From positions 104,501 to 168,500 of the forward strand of contig MCFH01000038.1 in NCBI GenBank assembly GCA_002104945.1: a stretch of DNA of 64,000 nucleotides, in the 5' to 3' direction. This document shows, in pieces, positions 21,876 to 33,010 of this stretch. The DNA comes from Piromyces finnis. Its lineage: Eukaryota; Neocallimastigomycota; Neocallimastigomycetes; Neocallimastigales; Neocallimastigaceae. The first letter of the stretch is position 1, and each line of letters starts with the position of its first letter. The notes below the pieces were generated by a model. It was not told the origin of the DNA. It did no database searches and worked only from the letters and a program-made list of their open reading frames with translations. A program made the translations under genes and the position numbers.

Positions 21876-23337
21876 ATGTTTTTTTATTTAGCTTTGATTA
21901 CTTGCGTTATTGCATTTACTATAAACTTCGTTTTAAAGGGAAAACCAAATATTATTGATGATGAAAAAGTTTTAATTTTAGGTGCTTCTAGGTATTTAAT
22001 ATATTATTTAAACTATTTTTTTTTTTAAATATATATATATATAGCATTGCAATTATCAAAAATATTAAATTAGAAAATTACTCAAAGAAAAACACCTTTT
22101 TAATAATATATATAAAGCACAATTGCAATTCAATTAATATTAACAAAGAATAAAATTTATTAAGTATAATAACCAATTTTTTATAATTTTAAATATATAT
22201 ATATAAAAGTGGCATTGGTAAGCAAATTGCTTTACAATATGCTTCTCGTAATGCTAATATTATTTTAGCTGCTAGAAGAACTGAACTATTGGAACAAGTT
22301 AAAAAAGAATGTCTTGCTTTAGAAAAAACTAAAGTAGTTGAAGTCATTAAATGTGATATTACTAATGAAGATGATTTAATAGCTGTAGTTGAAAAGGTCA
22401 AAAAAGTTTTTGGAAAACTTAATACAGTCATTGTCAATGCTGGTATTTATTTATTGTTTGTTTATAGTCATTTAAAATACTAATTAAATGAATTTAGAAA
22501 TTTAAAAATTATATATATATTATTAATTTCAATATTAAATATATAATAAACTTTTTTAATATATATATGTAAACCTATATTTTTATTTATCATAAAGGTG
22601 TTATTAATGTTCTTTCTTTTGAAGATTTACTCAATAATGACAAAGGAATTCAAGGAAAAGACAGTGATTCCTCAAAAGCTATTGATAAAATATTTAAAAT
22701 TAATACCTATGGTTTGTAAAAAAAAATTTTTTTTTTTTTGAATCTTAATAATAATTCTAAAATTAACAAACTATGAAATATATATATATATATATTTTTT
22801 TTACAAGGTCCAATTTATGCTGCAAAATACTTTATTCCTCTTTTAAAAGAAACTCAAGGAAGATTTGTTGTTGTTTCATCTTTAGCTGCTTTAATTGCTG
22901 CTCCAACTCGTGCATTATATGCTTCTTCAAAACATGCTTTAATGGTAAATATATTTAAAAAAAAAGTGATTAAAATTATTTTATTTTTTAGCCAGAAAAA
23001 AAATAATTTTTTAAAATTTAAAATATATATATATTTTATTCAAATAGGGTTTCTTTAATTCATTAAGAATGGAACTTGCTGATACTGGTGTCTCTATTAC
23101 TTTAGTTTGTCCAGGCTCTGTATCTGATACTGATCTTCGTTCTTCTGCTATTGATAAGGCTTCTTCATCTGCAACTGATAATGCAACACCAGTTACTATT
23201 TCAGAAGATAAACCAAAGAAAGAAAAGAAATCATTATTCTCATTCCTCAAAATTACACCAGCTCAATGTGCTAAAGCTATAATTGAAGCTTCTGACTGTA
23301 AGAAAAAAAAAAAATTTTTTTTTATTTATATAGTATT

Positions 23338-23372
<35 letters not shown>

Positions 23373-23573
23373 AAATTTAATAAATATATATATATTATAT
23401 ATTATCTAATTCGAATCTTTTATAATTTAATGAATATATTTTTTTTTTTGTATGTAGGGAGAACAAAAGAAGTTGTTGTTCCAAGAGTATATAAGGTTGC
23501 TGTCTTAGCCAATTCTCTTGCTCCTTCACTTATTGAACTTGGTGCAAAATTAAAGTATCATTTTAAAAAATAA
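21876..23573 (+). CDS. Membrane-anchored short-chain dehydrogenase/reductase, DHRS7-like (321 aa, 6 exons)
   Basis: Exons: 21876-21991, 22210-22442, 22598-22711, 22808-22944, 23048-23297, 23458-23573. Residues 3-20 form an N-terminal membrane anchor. The Rossmann cofactor motif GASSGIG is at 36-42, and Arg in the following AARR suggests NADP(H). NAG lies at about 115-117. The catalytic triad is Ser179, Tyr192 and Lys196 (YASSK), with Ser 13 residues before Tyr as usual. This is the classical SDR architecture, closest in layout to DHRS7/DHRS7B proteins of the ER and peroxisome. Sphinganine or acyl-dihydroxyacetone reductases are alternatives; the substrate cannot be told from sequence. An insertion of charged residues (KPKKEKK) lies near residue 258. 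Confidence 0.88.
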
Positions 23574-25639
23574 ATGATTGTAATAGACAAAAAACAAAAA
23601 ACAAAAACCAAAAAACAAACAAGCAAACAAACAAAAAATAAATAAAAGATAATAGCATTTAAAAATTTCATCTATAAAAATAATAAATTAATTATTGATG
23701 GAAATAAGAAATTTTAGGATTAAATATAGCAACTCTATAATAATGCTCTATAGAAATATGAAAATATAATAATTAATGTTATTATTTTCATTACCAATAT
23801 TTATATTTTACTGATTATTATTATTTTTTTTTTATGAAACATTATTTTAGTATGATTATCAAGAATCTTTAAAAAGATACTTATTTTCACACTTTTATAC
23901 TTAACATTATTGTTAACTGTTAATAAAAATTAATATTAAAAAGTTAATATGTGATAGACATAATAATTAAGTATAGATAGACCTTATAGTAACTATTAAT
24001 AAGTTTAGTAAATGAAATGTTTTTCGTATTTCCATTTTTACTCTTTGAAGTTAAAATAGTATTAATTGAATGTTTGGTAAATAATATATACTATACATAT
24101 ATTATTATACTTATTAACAATATTTCATATATAAAATAATAAAGAACATTGTATATTGATTTCAATTAAGAATATTTATTTAGATTATAGATTATAATAA
24201 GAATATATAATATTAGAACACAAAGTACTCGTAGAAAAAGAATTATGTAAACCTATTTGTAAAAAAAATAAGTCAAGTTTGAATTTAGATTACAAGGATT
24301 ACAAATATATATTAACTTTGCCTTAATAATAATTGTATTTAAATCTTTAACTCGAGATTCTAATGTACACTTGATTCGGTTAAATGAGATGTACAAATTT
24401 GAAAGATATTAGTAACAATAACATTAAAAATTGATAAAATTACTTTTTATTCTCATTCCTCTTTATATTTTACTCTATATCTATATCTATATAGTTATTT
24501 TCACCTTTTAAAATGCTTCCTGATAATAATTTTGTAACAAACCTTGATAATTATTAAATTTTTTTATTATTTAGAATAACAACGTATATAAATATAATTT
24601 TGATATAAAGCCACAACATTTATTATTAATTAAAATCATTGTAATTTCTTTTTTTATTAAAAATAAATAATAAAAACAGAGCATATTATTATATTAAAAA
24701 AAAAAAAAAAAACCTTTTTATAGTTTAAACAACGATTTAAATTAAATTAGTACAATATATTCATTATTTATTTATAATAATACTTAATATTTAGCCACAA
24801 CAATATCCTACCAAATATTATTCTTAATTTTAAAGATATTTTTAATATATATGTTTCACTTATTATCCACTTATTTTGTAGAAATATTATTGGATTAAAT
24901 AAATTAAAAAAAAAAAAAAGTTGATTTGATTTTTATTAAACTCAACACTTTATTTTTTGAAAATAAAAAAAAAAAATATATAAAAAGAATGAATAGAATT
25001 TTCTTTTCTTTAATATGATCTTTAGTTAATAAATATTTAAAATCGATAATAAAAACAATATTCACCTTTTTTTTTTTTAAAAGGTGAAATATTAAGCTCT
25101 ACTTTTAATAATGTTAATTTTTTTTTTTTTTTTTGAATATCAATTTATATAAATTTAATAGTTTACTTTTCATTCATACACAAACCTTGATAAAAAGTTT
25201 AAACTTTTTTTTTAATATGGAAAAAGTTTTATTATTATTGAATTTTATAAACTATTTTAAATATTATGATTTTAAAATTTATTTTTTTTAGTTATTAATA
25301 ATTTTTAGATTAAGATAATGAATGTTTGATAATTTTTTTTTTTTTTTTTTGATAGTTTTAACTACATTTCAGAGAGTTAATATATACTATGATATTTTTT
25401 CATTATGCAATTTTATAATACAAATAACATTATTAAATTATTATTATTACTGTTATTATTGTTTTTGTTTTTTTTAATAATATCATTTTCTTTATTAGTG
25501 TTTTTTTTTGTTTTGTTTTTGTTTTAAAATAATGATAAAATAATGATAATAATAATAAAATTATTCTTTTGAAAAAACAAATAAAAAAATATTTAGATAG
25601 TCTTGGCTCTTGCATAATATAACTATTATTATTGTTGAT
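23574..25639. other. AT-rich intergenic region
   Basis: About 2 kb. A CAAA-rich run lies at 23590-23640. Around 24200-24420 the composition is less AT-biased and a short open stretch without a start exists, but nothing recognisable. The region ends in the 3' flank of the ankyrin gene on the other strand. Confidence 0.55.
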
Positions 25640-28600
25640 TTAGTAACGATAATATTTAATAGAACTGGTGAGTTGGGGAACATCAGCATTTTGTTTTTGA
25701 CGATTAGAAATGTTTTTCATGAGTTGCATAAAAAGTTTATTAGAACTAGCATAATATACAAAATCATGTTTTTTATTATCTTTAATATGGGTATCAGCAT
25801 TTTTAAGAATTAATAATTTTATCACTTGTTGATATCTTTCTATACGATGTCCATCCTCTATTTTGTTCATAATCTTTATAGCTTTCACAAGTGCTGTTTC
25901 TAAATGATTATTCTGAATATTACAATTAGCATGAAGATAAAGAAGGGATTTTACAATTTTTGGTTGGCCACTACGTGAGGCAATAATTAAAGCAGTATCA
26001 CCGTCATTATTAGTTTCATCTAAAGAAATAAAACTGTAGGGAAGAATAAGATCTTCGCATTGACGCATATTTAATTTGTTCTTTTTTCGAAGTGAAAGCG
26101 CCTTCACAATATTACGATTTGTGACATAAATACTAGAAAATTCTAATAATAATTGTGCCATATCTTCATGATGTGATAAACTAGATACCCACATTAATGC
26201 AGTATTGCCTTCTCCATTTTTCAAATTAATATCTGCATGATGGAATAAAAGTTGACGAACAATATCTTGATGATTATTAAAAGCTGAAATATGAAGAGCT
26301 GAATTACCTGCATTATTTCTAATATTAACATTTAAAGATTGGTTATTAAGAAATTCTTGAACAATGTCTGTGTATTCATATTTTTTCTGACATAGATATA
26401 TGAGTGCTGTATTTCCATTACGATCTTGTATATCCATATCAAGAGGTTGTTTTATAAGAATACGAATAATTTCTTCGTTAACGTGACGACAAGCAATAAT
26501 TAATGCTGTTTCACCTCTATTATTTTTGATATCTGTATTAGCACAATAACGCAAAAGTAATTGTATTGCCCTAACACAGCCATAACGAGAGGCTATAGTT
26601 AATGCAGTATCACCATTCTTATCTTGACGATTAACTCGAGCACGATTCTCCAATAACAAACGAATAATATCTATATTATCATTTTTGCAGGCTAACATTA
26701 ATGCGGTTAAACCATTATTATCTTGAAAATTAATATTAGAATGATATTCTAAAAGCTGCTTTACAATACCATCTTCTTGTTTTTCACATGAATACATTAA
26801 TGCTGTTTTACCGAGATAATCTCTGGTATTAACGCTCGTACCATATTTTAATAAAATTGGGACAACTTGTCTTAATTTATAAATACAAGCAATTATTAAT
26901 GAAGTACGACCATCTAAATCTTGAATATTAGGATCAGCATCATTCCAGAGAAGAGTTTCTAACATTGTTAAATACTTTGATGCTTTTTGACGAGTTGACT
27001 CGGTACCTGGTTGATCATTTTCATTTATTAGACCTTTATGGAAAGGAATATGTGATATAGTATTACGTTTTTGTCGATTAAGATCACTAGATAAAGTGCC
27101 AGTACCAGATGTGAAACCATTATATCCTGTAAATCCAACAATCTGGGATTGTTTTCTACTTTCCCTTATACCATTATATAATCTATTCGCTGGTGAGTAT
27201 CCAATTCTATTATATGGAGAAAATGGATGATAAGCTATATAACGGTTTTTGATTCGATTTGCATCTAATGTACTTAGCGTTTCAGATCGAGAAGGTTTTC
27301 TTAGCATAGTATCAATAGAAAAACTATCATATGGTATAATACTTTCGGAAAAGGATATATTATCAATTTCGTTTAAATTAATATTACTTTTGCTATAAAA
27401 ATCTCTTGTATAAAAGTCTCTCTTATTTTGGCTTTTCATTTCTAAGGGAAGACTTTCAAATTCAGAATAAGAACTTGAAAATGAATATGATTCGGAATCC
27501 GAGTAATAACTACTTCTTGTTTGAAAAGATTTTTTATCATCTTCATCATCAGATAATATAATAACATTAATATTATGACTATTATCTTCAAATGATTGTG
27601 ATTGAGGAAAATTATTTTTATCATTTACATTAGTAAATGGTTTCGTATCTGAAGTAATGTCAGAATTATTTTTATTATTATAATTTTCTGAATTTAAACC
27701 TGCATCTGAATGAGAAGTAGAATTCACTTCATTATTCATATAAGTAGTTGTGATAGTATTTATAGCATTACTATCATTAGTATTTGTGTTCGTGATAGAA
27801 TTAATTCTGGTGTTAGTATTTGTGTCGTTGTCAATGTTTACATCATTAATATTATTATTAATGTCGTTATTTTTTATGTTATTACTGGTATTTATATTAG
27901 GGTTATTATTATTATACGAATTTACATTTAATTCTTTGTTATCACTTGACTTACTTCTAGTAAATGTAAACTTACGTTGTAATTTTTTACTAAGATCACG
28001 CTTTGATATACCAACAGCATGAATACCTGGTGAAAATGTGAATTTGTGTTTAAGTTTTTTTTCACTTATTGAATCATTATTATTATTTGTAACAACTTCA
28101 ATGTTAGCGACAGTAGGAGTCCCTGATAATCTATTTGCATTAAATATATTATCATTTTTTTCGTTTGGTGAACCAACGTCTCTTAAGGTTATAGAACTAA
28201 CACTTGAACTTGAAAGAAGTGATGATGATGAACTACTTTTATTAATTTTTGTTTCTTTTATTCCTTTACCAATTTCTTTATTACAGTTTTTGTTGAACTC
28301 CTCTTCTAATGATGACTCGATTTCTAATGAACTGAACGAAATACTTTTAGATACCAGAAAATTTTTACGATTATTTGTTTCCGTTGCTGTTATTTTTGTT
28401 GTATTATCACTTTCATATGTATTACTATAACTACTACTACTATTAATATTACTATCATACTTCTTTTTAAGATTATTATTTGAAATATTTTTTCTTTTAA
28501 TAGTATTATTGGCTTCTAAATTATTGTTTTCATCTGAACAAGATAATGATTCTACTAATTTTATTACCGATTTTGAATTTGAAATTATATTTGATTTTGA

Positions 28601-29569
28601 TTCGTCAACATTGGTAGTACCTATCGTTTTATTTTTTAATTCCTCTGATTTTAAACTTATAATTTCATTATTTTCTGAATTTAAATTAGAATTGGTATTT
28701 TTTATGCTATTGTTTGAGGAATTTGAATTTGAATCTACATTTATAATTTCAGTTTCTTGTGAATTTAGATTGGATATTGGTATTTCAGTATTCTCTAGCG
28801 AATTTAAACATTCTTTTTTGTTACTTTCACTAGATTTATTGTTACTATTATTTTCATTTAATATTTCGTTCATAAGTTCATTAACATTAACATGGTTAAA
28901 TGAAATAGATAAGCTATCTAAATAATCTTCATCAACTTCTAATGAACCAGAATCGCCATTTTCAACCCAACTAAAATCACTACTTAAACTTATATCATTA
29001 AATAGACTTTCATCTTTCAATGTTTTCTTTTTTTGTATTTTTGATAGTATTTTATCTTCATTTGATTTTTTATTATTACTAGATTTACTTCGAGGTGCTG
29101 GTTCATTATCATCGGATGAAAAACTATCATCACCATTTATTGAAGAAGCGGTAGCAAACTTAATAATACTTTCATTTAAAACTTCATTGGGTATAGTATA
29201 TTTTTTAATAAGTTCAATAATTCTTATTAATGGAGTTTTACCGTATTTATCTTGTTCATTTACATTTATTTTATTTTCTATCAAAAGTTGTATTATATCT
29301 AAATTATATTTCTGTATAGCTAAATGTAAAGCACTTTCATTTTCTTTTGTTTTATAATTAATATTTAGTTTATTGTTTAGTAATAACCTTATAATTTCTT
29401 CTCTATTTCCTAATTTAATTGCTAATAAAAGTGGAGTATAACTATTCCTATTTTTATAATTTAAATTTATTGATTTTTTTGAATTTAATAAATGATTAAC
29501 ATATTCAATATTATTTTCTTCTACCGCTTGAATTAAACGTTTTTCTCTTGTATTGATAAACAAAGACAT
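25640..29569 (-). CDS. Large ankyrin-repeat protein (1309 aa, single exon)
   Basis: Residues about 8-135 hold three to four ankyrin repeats (e.g. ESALHLAIQKYNLDIIQLL). Residues about 150-830 are Ser/Asn/Asp-rich low complexity, probably disordered. Residues about 855-1290 hold around eleven more repeats with the usual TALxxA...G...IVxxLL pattern (e.g. GDTALTIASRYGCVRAIQLL). No signal peptide, membrane segment or enzymatic domain is visible. Ankyrin arrays bind other proteins; anaerobic fungi and chytrids carry many such genes. The specific role is unknown. The split of repeats by a 700-residue disordered insert is unusual. The whole gene lacks introns, unlike most neighbours. Confidence 0.92.
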   Translation of the reverse strand: MSLFINTREKRLIQAVEENNIEYVNHLLNSKKSINLNYKNRNSYTPLLLAIKLGNREEIIRLLLNNKLNINYKTKENESALHLAIQKYNLDIIQLLIENKINVNEQDKYGKTPLIRIIELIKKYTIPNEVLNESIIKFATASSINGDDSFSSDDNEPAPRSKSSNNKKSNEDKILSKIQKKKTLKDESLFNDISLSSDFSWVENGDSGSLEVDEDYLDSLSISFNHVNVNELMNEILNENNSNNKSSESNKKECLNSLENTEIPISNLNSQETEIINVDSNSNSSNNSIKNTNSNLNSENNEIISLKSEELKNKTIGTTNVDESKSNIISNSKSVIKLVESLSCSDENNNLEANNTIKRKNISNNNLKKKYDSNINSSSSYSNTYESDNTTKITATETNNRKNFLVSKSISFSSLEIESSLEEEFNKNCNKEIGKGIKETKINKSSSSSSLLSSSSVSSITLRDVGSPNEKNDNIFNANRLSGTPTVANIEVVTNNNNDSISEKKLKHKFTFSPGIHAVGISKRDLSKKLQRKFTFTRSKSSDNKELNVNSYNNNNPNINTSNNIKNNDINNNINDVNIDNDTNTNTRINSITNTNTNDSNAINTITTTYMNNEVNSTSHSDAGLNSENYNNKNNSDITSDTKPFTNVNDKNNFPQSQSFEDNSHNINVIILSDDEDDKKSFQTRSSYYSDSESYSFSSSYSEFESLPLEMKSQNKRDFYTRDFYSKSNINLNEIDNISFSESIIPYDSFSIDTMLRKPSRSETLSTLDANRIKNRYIAYHPFSPYNRIGYSPANRLYNGIRESRKQSQIVGFTGYNGFTSGTGTLSSDLNRQKRNTISHIPFHKGLINENDQPGTESTRQKASKYLTMLETLLWNDADPNIQDLDGRTSLIIACIYKLRQVVPILLKYGTSVNTRDYLGKTALMYSCEKQEDGIVKQLLEYHSNINFQDNNGLTALMLACKNDNIDIIRLLLENRARVNRQDKNGDTALTIASRYGCVRAIQLLLRYCANTDIKNNRGETALIIACRHVNEEIIRILIKQPLDMDIQDRNGNTALIYLCQKKYEYTDIVQEFLNNQSLNVNIRNNAGNSALHISAFNNHQDIVRQLLFHHADINLKNGEGNTALMWVSSLSHHEDMAQLLLEFSSIYVTNRNIVKALSLRKKNKLNMRQCEDLILPYSFISLDETNNDGDTALIIASRSGQPKIVKSLLYLHANCNIQNNHLETALVKAIKIMNKIEDGHRIERYQQVIKLLILKNADTHIKDNKKHDFVYYASSNKLFMQLMKNISNRQKQNADVPQLTSSIKYYRY

Positions 29570-29791
29570 TTTATTTTATATATATCTTGATTATATTAAT
29601 TAGTAAAAAAGTATCCGTTAAAGAATATGCATTTATGTAAATATATTGATTAAGAACTGTTTATTAATAATTATTGTGAATAGATGAATAATTTACTTTT
29701 CAGTTGTTATTTTAAAGTTTACTTTCATCTGATAGCAGCAAAAGTAAATATAAGAAATATTATGAGGAGTTAAAAAAGAGTTTTTAAGTGT

Positions 29792-29830
<39 letters not shown>

Positions 29831-32800
29831 TATAATTTACTTGATTTAATTTTATAATTACAATGTTCTTAAAAAGAAAATAATATATATTAATTGTTAT
29901 TTAAACAATAATATGAAATATTTTAAAGGTACTTTTAAATTAAAGTTTAATATTGAATAAAATATGATTATTAAAAAATTGAAAATATTGTCTGTTGAAA
30001 ATTGATTTTATATTGAGCTTTAAGTATATTTTTTTTTTAAATAAATACATAAATAATAGAGAAACTATATATAAATTAATAATAAAAATCTACATTTTAA
30101 ATCTATTTTGTTTTATAAAAGTCAGTCTTTTTAATAAATATTTACATAATAAAATATAGAATTATACTATTTTTTTTTTTTTTTTTTAATAAAATATAAA
30201 AAAATATAAAAAATAGATATAAATAATAAAAAAGTTTTTTTTTTTAATAAAACTTTCTACTCCTAAATAATTTAATAAAATAAATAATACAAAGTTTTTA
30301 ATAAAAATATAAAATAAATCATCAGTCCATTTATTATTAATTGATATTATTCATATATTGTTGAATAACAAAAAAAAAAAGATTTAGAAAAATTTTAACA
30401 AAATAAAATAAAAAAAAAAAATTACATTTTATTTTATGCAGATATTTTAATATAAATTGGTGTATAGTATAATATATAATAATTTATTGCTTGTATATAT
30501 TAATTTATATTAAAAAACTACTAGATAAATAATATTTTTTAATTACGCTATATTAATTATATTGTTTTAGAATACTATATATTAAAGGTTACACGATACA
30601 ATGACAAAAAAAAAAGGTAAATCTAATAGGTAATATAAATAAATAAATGAATGGATAGATAAATAACTAAATTATTAAATAAATAAATAAATAAATGGAT
30701 AGATAAATAACTAAATTATTAAATAAATAAATAAATGGATAGATAAATAAACTTTAAGATAGTAAATGTTCAACTATTCCTTTAATATAAAGAATAGCGT
30801 TTTAAAAGAAAGATATGAGAAAATAAACATGAAAAAGATTAAAGTCATAGCTTTATTTTATCTTTTGCTTTAGTATCAAAAAGATGTTTTATATTAAATT
30901 AAAAAAATATATAAAGTCAACTTGTTATATTTCCATAACCCTTAAATATGAATGAAAATTATAATTAAAATATTTAATTAAAAAAAAATAAGCTATTAAT
31001 AAAAAATTTTGAATATATTAATTTTGATATTAAGAGTTTGAAAGGTCTGAAAACAAAACGAAACGAAACGAAACACGGAATGGAAATGGAAATTGAAATG
31101 GTATTATTATATACACAAAATCAAGGATAAATTGTTATTGTTTGTTGAGTAGTATAAATAATAAAAATAGTCATTATTACTTAATATATAATTCCTTTTA
31201 ATGGAAAAATAACATATCTATTGGTATCATTACTACAGGATAAATAAATAATTATGCATTTAAAATAAATCATTTAATTTTATCTTTATTTTAATATTAA
31301 CACCTTACTTTTATAATATAAAAAATTGACTTTTTTTTTTTAAAAAAAAAAAAAAAAAACCTTAATGGTATTGATAAATAATTAAAAGAATGAACTATTT
31401 CATTTCTTATATTAATAATTAAATAGAAATAGATAAAATATTTAAATAAATATAATAAATGAGAATTTAAATGGATAGTATTAATATTGTATTTGATTTT
31501 TAATTAAATATTTACATTAGTAAATAAATCCTCTTAATAATCAATCATTTTTAATATTATTAGGTATATTTAGGACAAGAAAATTGAATCTAAACATATA
31601 GGATTATTATTGTATAATCATTAATCCTGTATAGTATTTATTATATAGTGATTATTTTATATCAATTAAAAGACTTTTGATATTATTTTTACTGTGACTT
31701 ATAAAGTTCATTGAAATTAAATGAATCTCGGATATTATTATACTATTTTGCTCTATAGACTAGAATACTCACACGAAATATATATATGAATAAATTTAAA
31801 AGGATTTTGAATTATAATTTCAAATACTACCTCATTTATTAATCAACTGAAAGAATTGATATATTCCCCCTAATAGGAAGAGGAAGACTAGAATGTTAAT
31901 AGAAAAACGTTCATTACCTATATCTTTTCTACACTATTATACTATCTATGTTTGTTTAAAAAAAAAAAAGCACCAAAGACATTTATACATTATAATGGGG
32001 AAAACAAATAGTATAAGTCTATGTGGAATTATTATTGTAGGAAATTAATTCCATAATAAAAATATATACTACAAACTAAATTTCTTTTATAAATTAATTT
32101 TAATATATTTTAAAAATTTAAATGAATATAAAATATTAACTAGATTACTCTATATAAATATATTTAGTCTATAAGTATAGAATAGTTAATAATAATAATA
32201 ATCCTTTATCTTTTCCTTATTAATTATGTATATAATTGTTTATGATACATATTATTTTATTGTTATAAAAGTATGATGGTTATTAATATTTTCTTTCAAA
32301 TTTCTTTTTTTTTTATTTTTATTATTATTGATATTATTGTGATCGTTATTATAACTATGTTAGCGATGATGAAGGTAATGTTATCCTACGTTTCCTACTA
32401 GAACTACTAATACAATATAATTACAGTTTTTTTTTTTTTTTTTTTTCCTTTTATACATCCTTTATTATTATTATTTATTATTTATTATTTTGATAAAGAA
32501 AGAATGGCTTTTTTATTGATAAATACCAAAATCAACCCACATAAAACAACTAACTACTAAAAATGAACTAAAAATGTAAAAGTCATTTTATATATATTTT
32601 TAAATTGCTTAAAATCTTGAAAATATAAAAAAAAAAAAAATACAATAAAAAACCGCCTTAAAATGAATATTATGTATTAAAAAATTATTATATATATAGA
32701 TTATGAAATTTTTATTATTTTTTTTTTTTTTATAAAAAATAGTGGATTAAAATAATTATAAATAAAAAATTTTTAAAAAAAAAATGATTTTTTAAAAAAT

Positions 32801-33010
32801 ATTAAATTTTAAAAAATATTTATCATTTATTATGTGGAAATAATTACATGACTATAGGTTTTAAGTTTTATTGAAATTAAACAGATTCTCTATATGTATA
32901 TGTTTATATATATGCTTTTTTTTTTTTAAATCGTTTTTCATTTTCCATTTTTAAACTAATTTAAAACTATTTAAAAAAAAAAATTTTTTTTTAATAGAAT
33001 TTTATTTGCT
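29570..33010. other. Long AT-rich intergenic region
   Basis: About 3.4 kb between two minus-strand genes. It holds an (ATT)n run near 29808-29830, the tandem repeat at 30638-30751, and a mildly more complex stretch at 31700-32460 that may be regulatory. I could not build a coding exon chain on either strand. Confidence 0.55.
30638..30751. repeat. Tandem minisatellite, unit about 43 bp
   Basis: About 2.7 copies of a unit made of (TAAA)n followed by TGGATAGATAAATAACTA and AATTATT; copies differ mainly in the number of AAAT steps. Confidence 0.85.

Noticed and set aside
24200-24310. A less AT-biased open stretch of about 35 codons
   Set aside because: No start codon, no recognisable motif and no neighbouring exons.
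27710-28925. Several plus-strand ORFs of 70-140 codons
   Set aside because: They are antisense shadows of the low-complexity middle of the minus-strand ankyrin gene.
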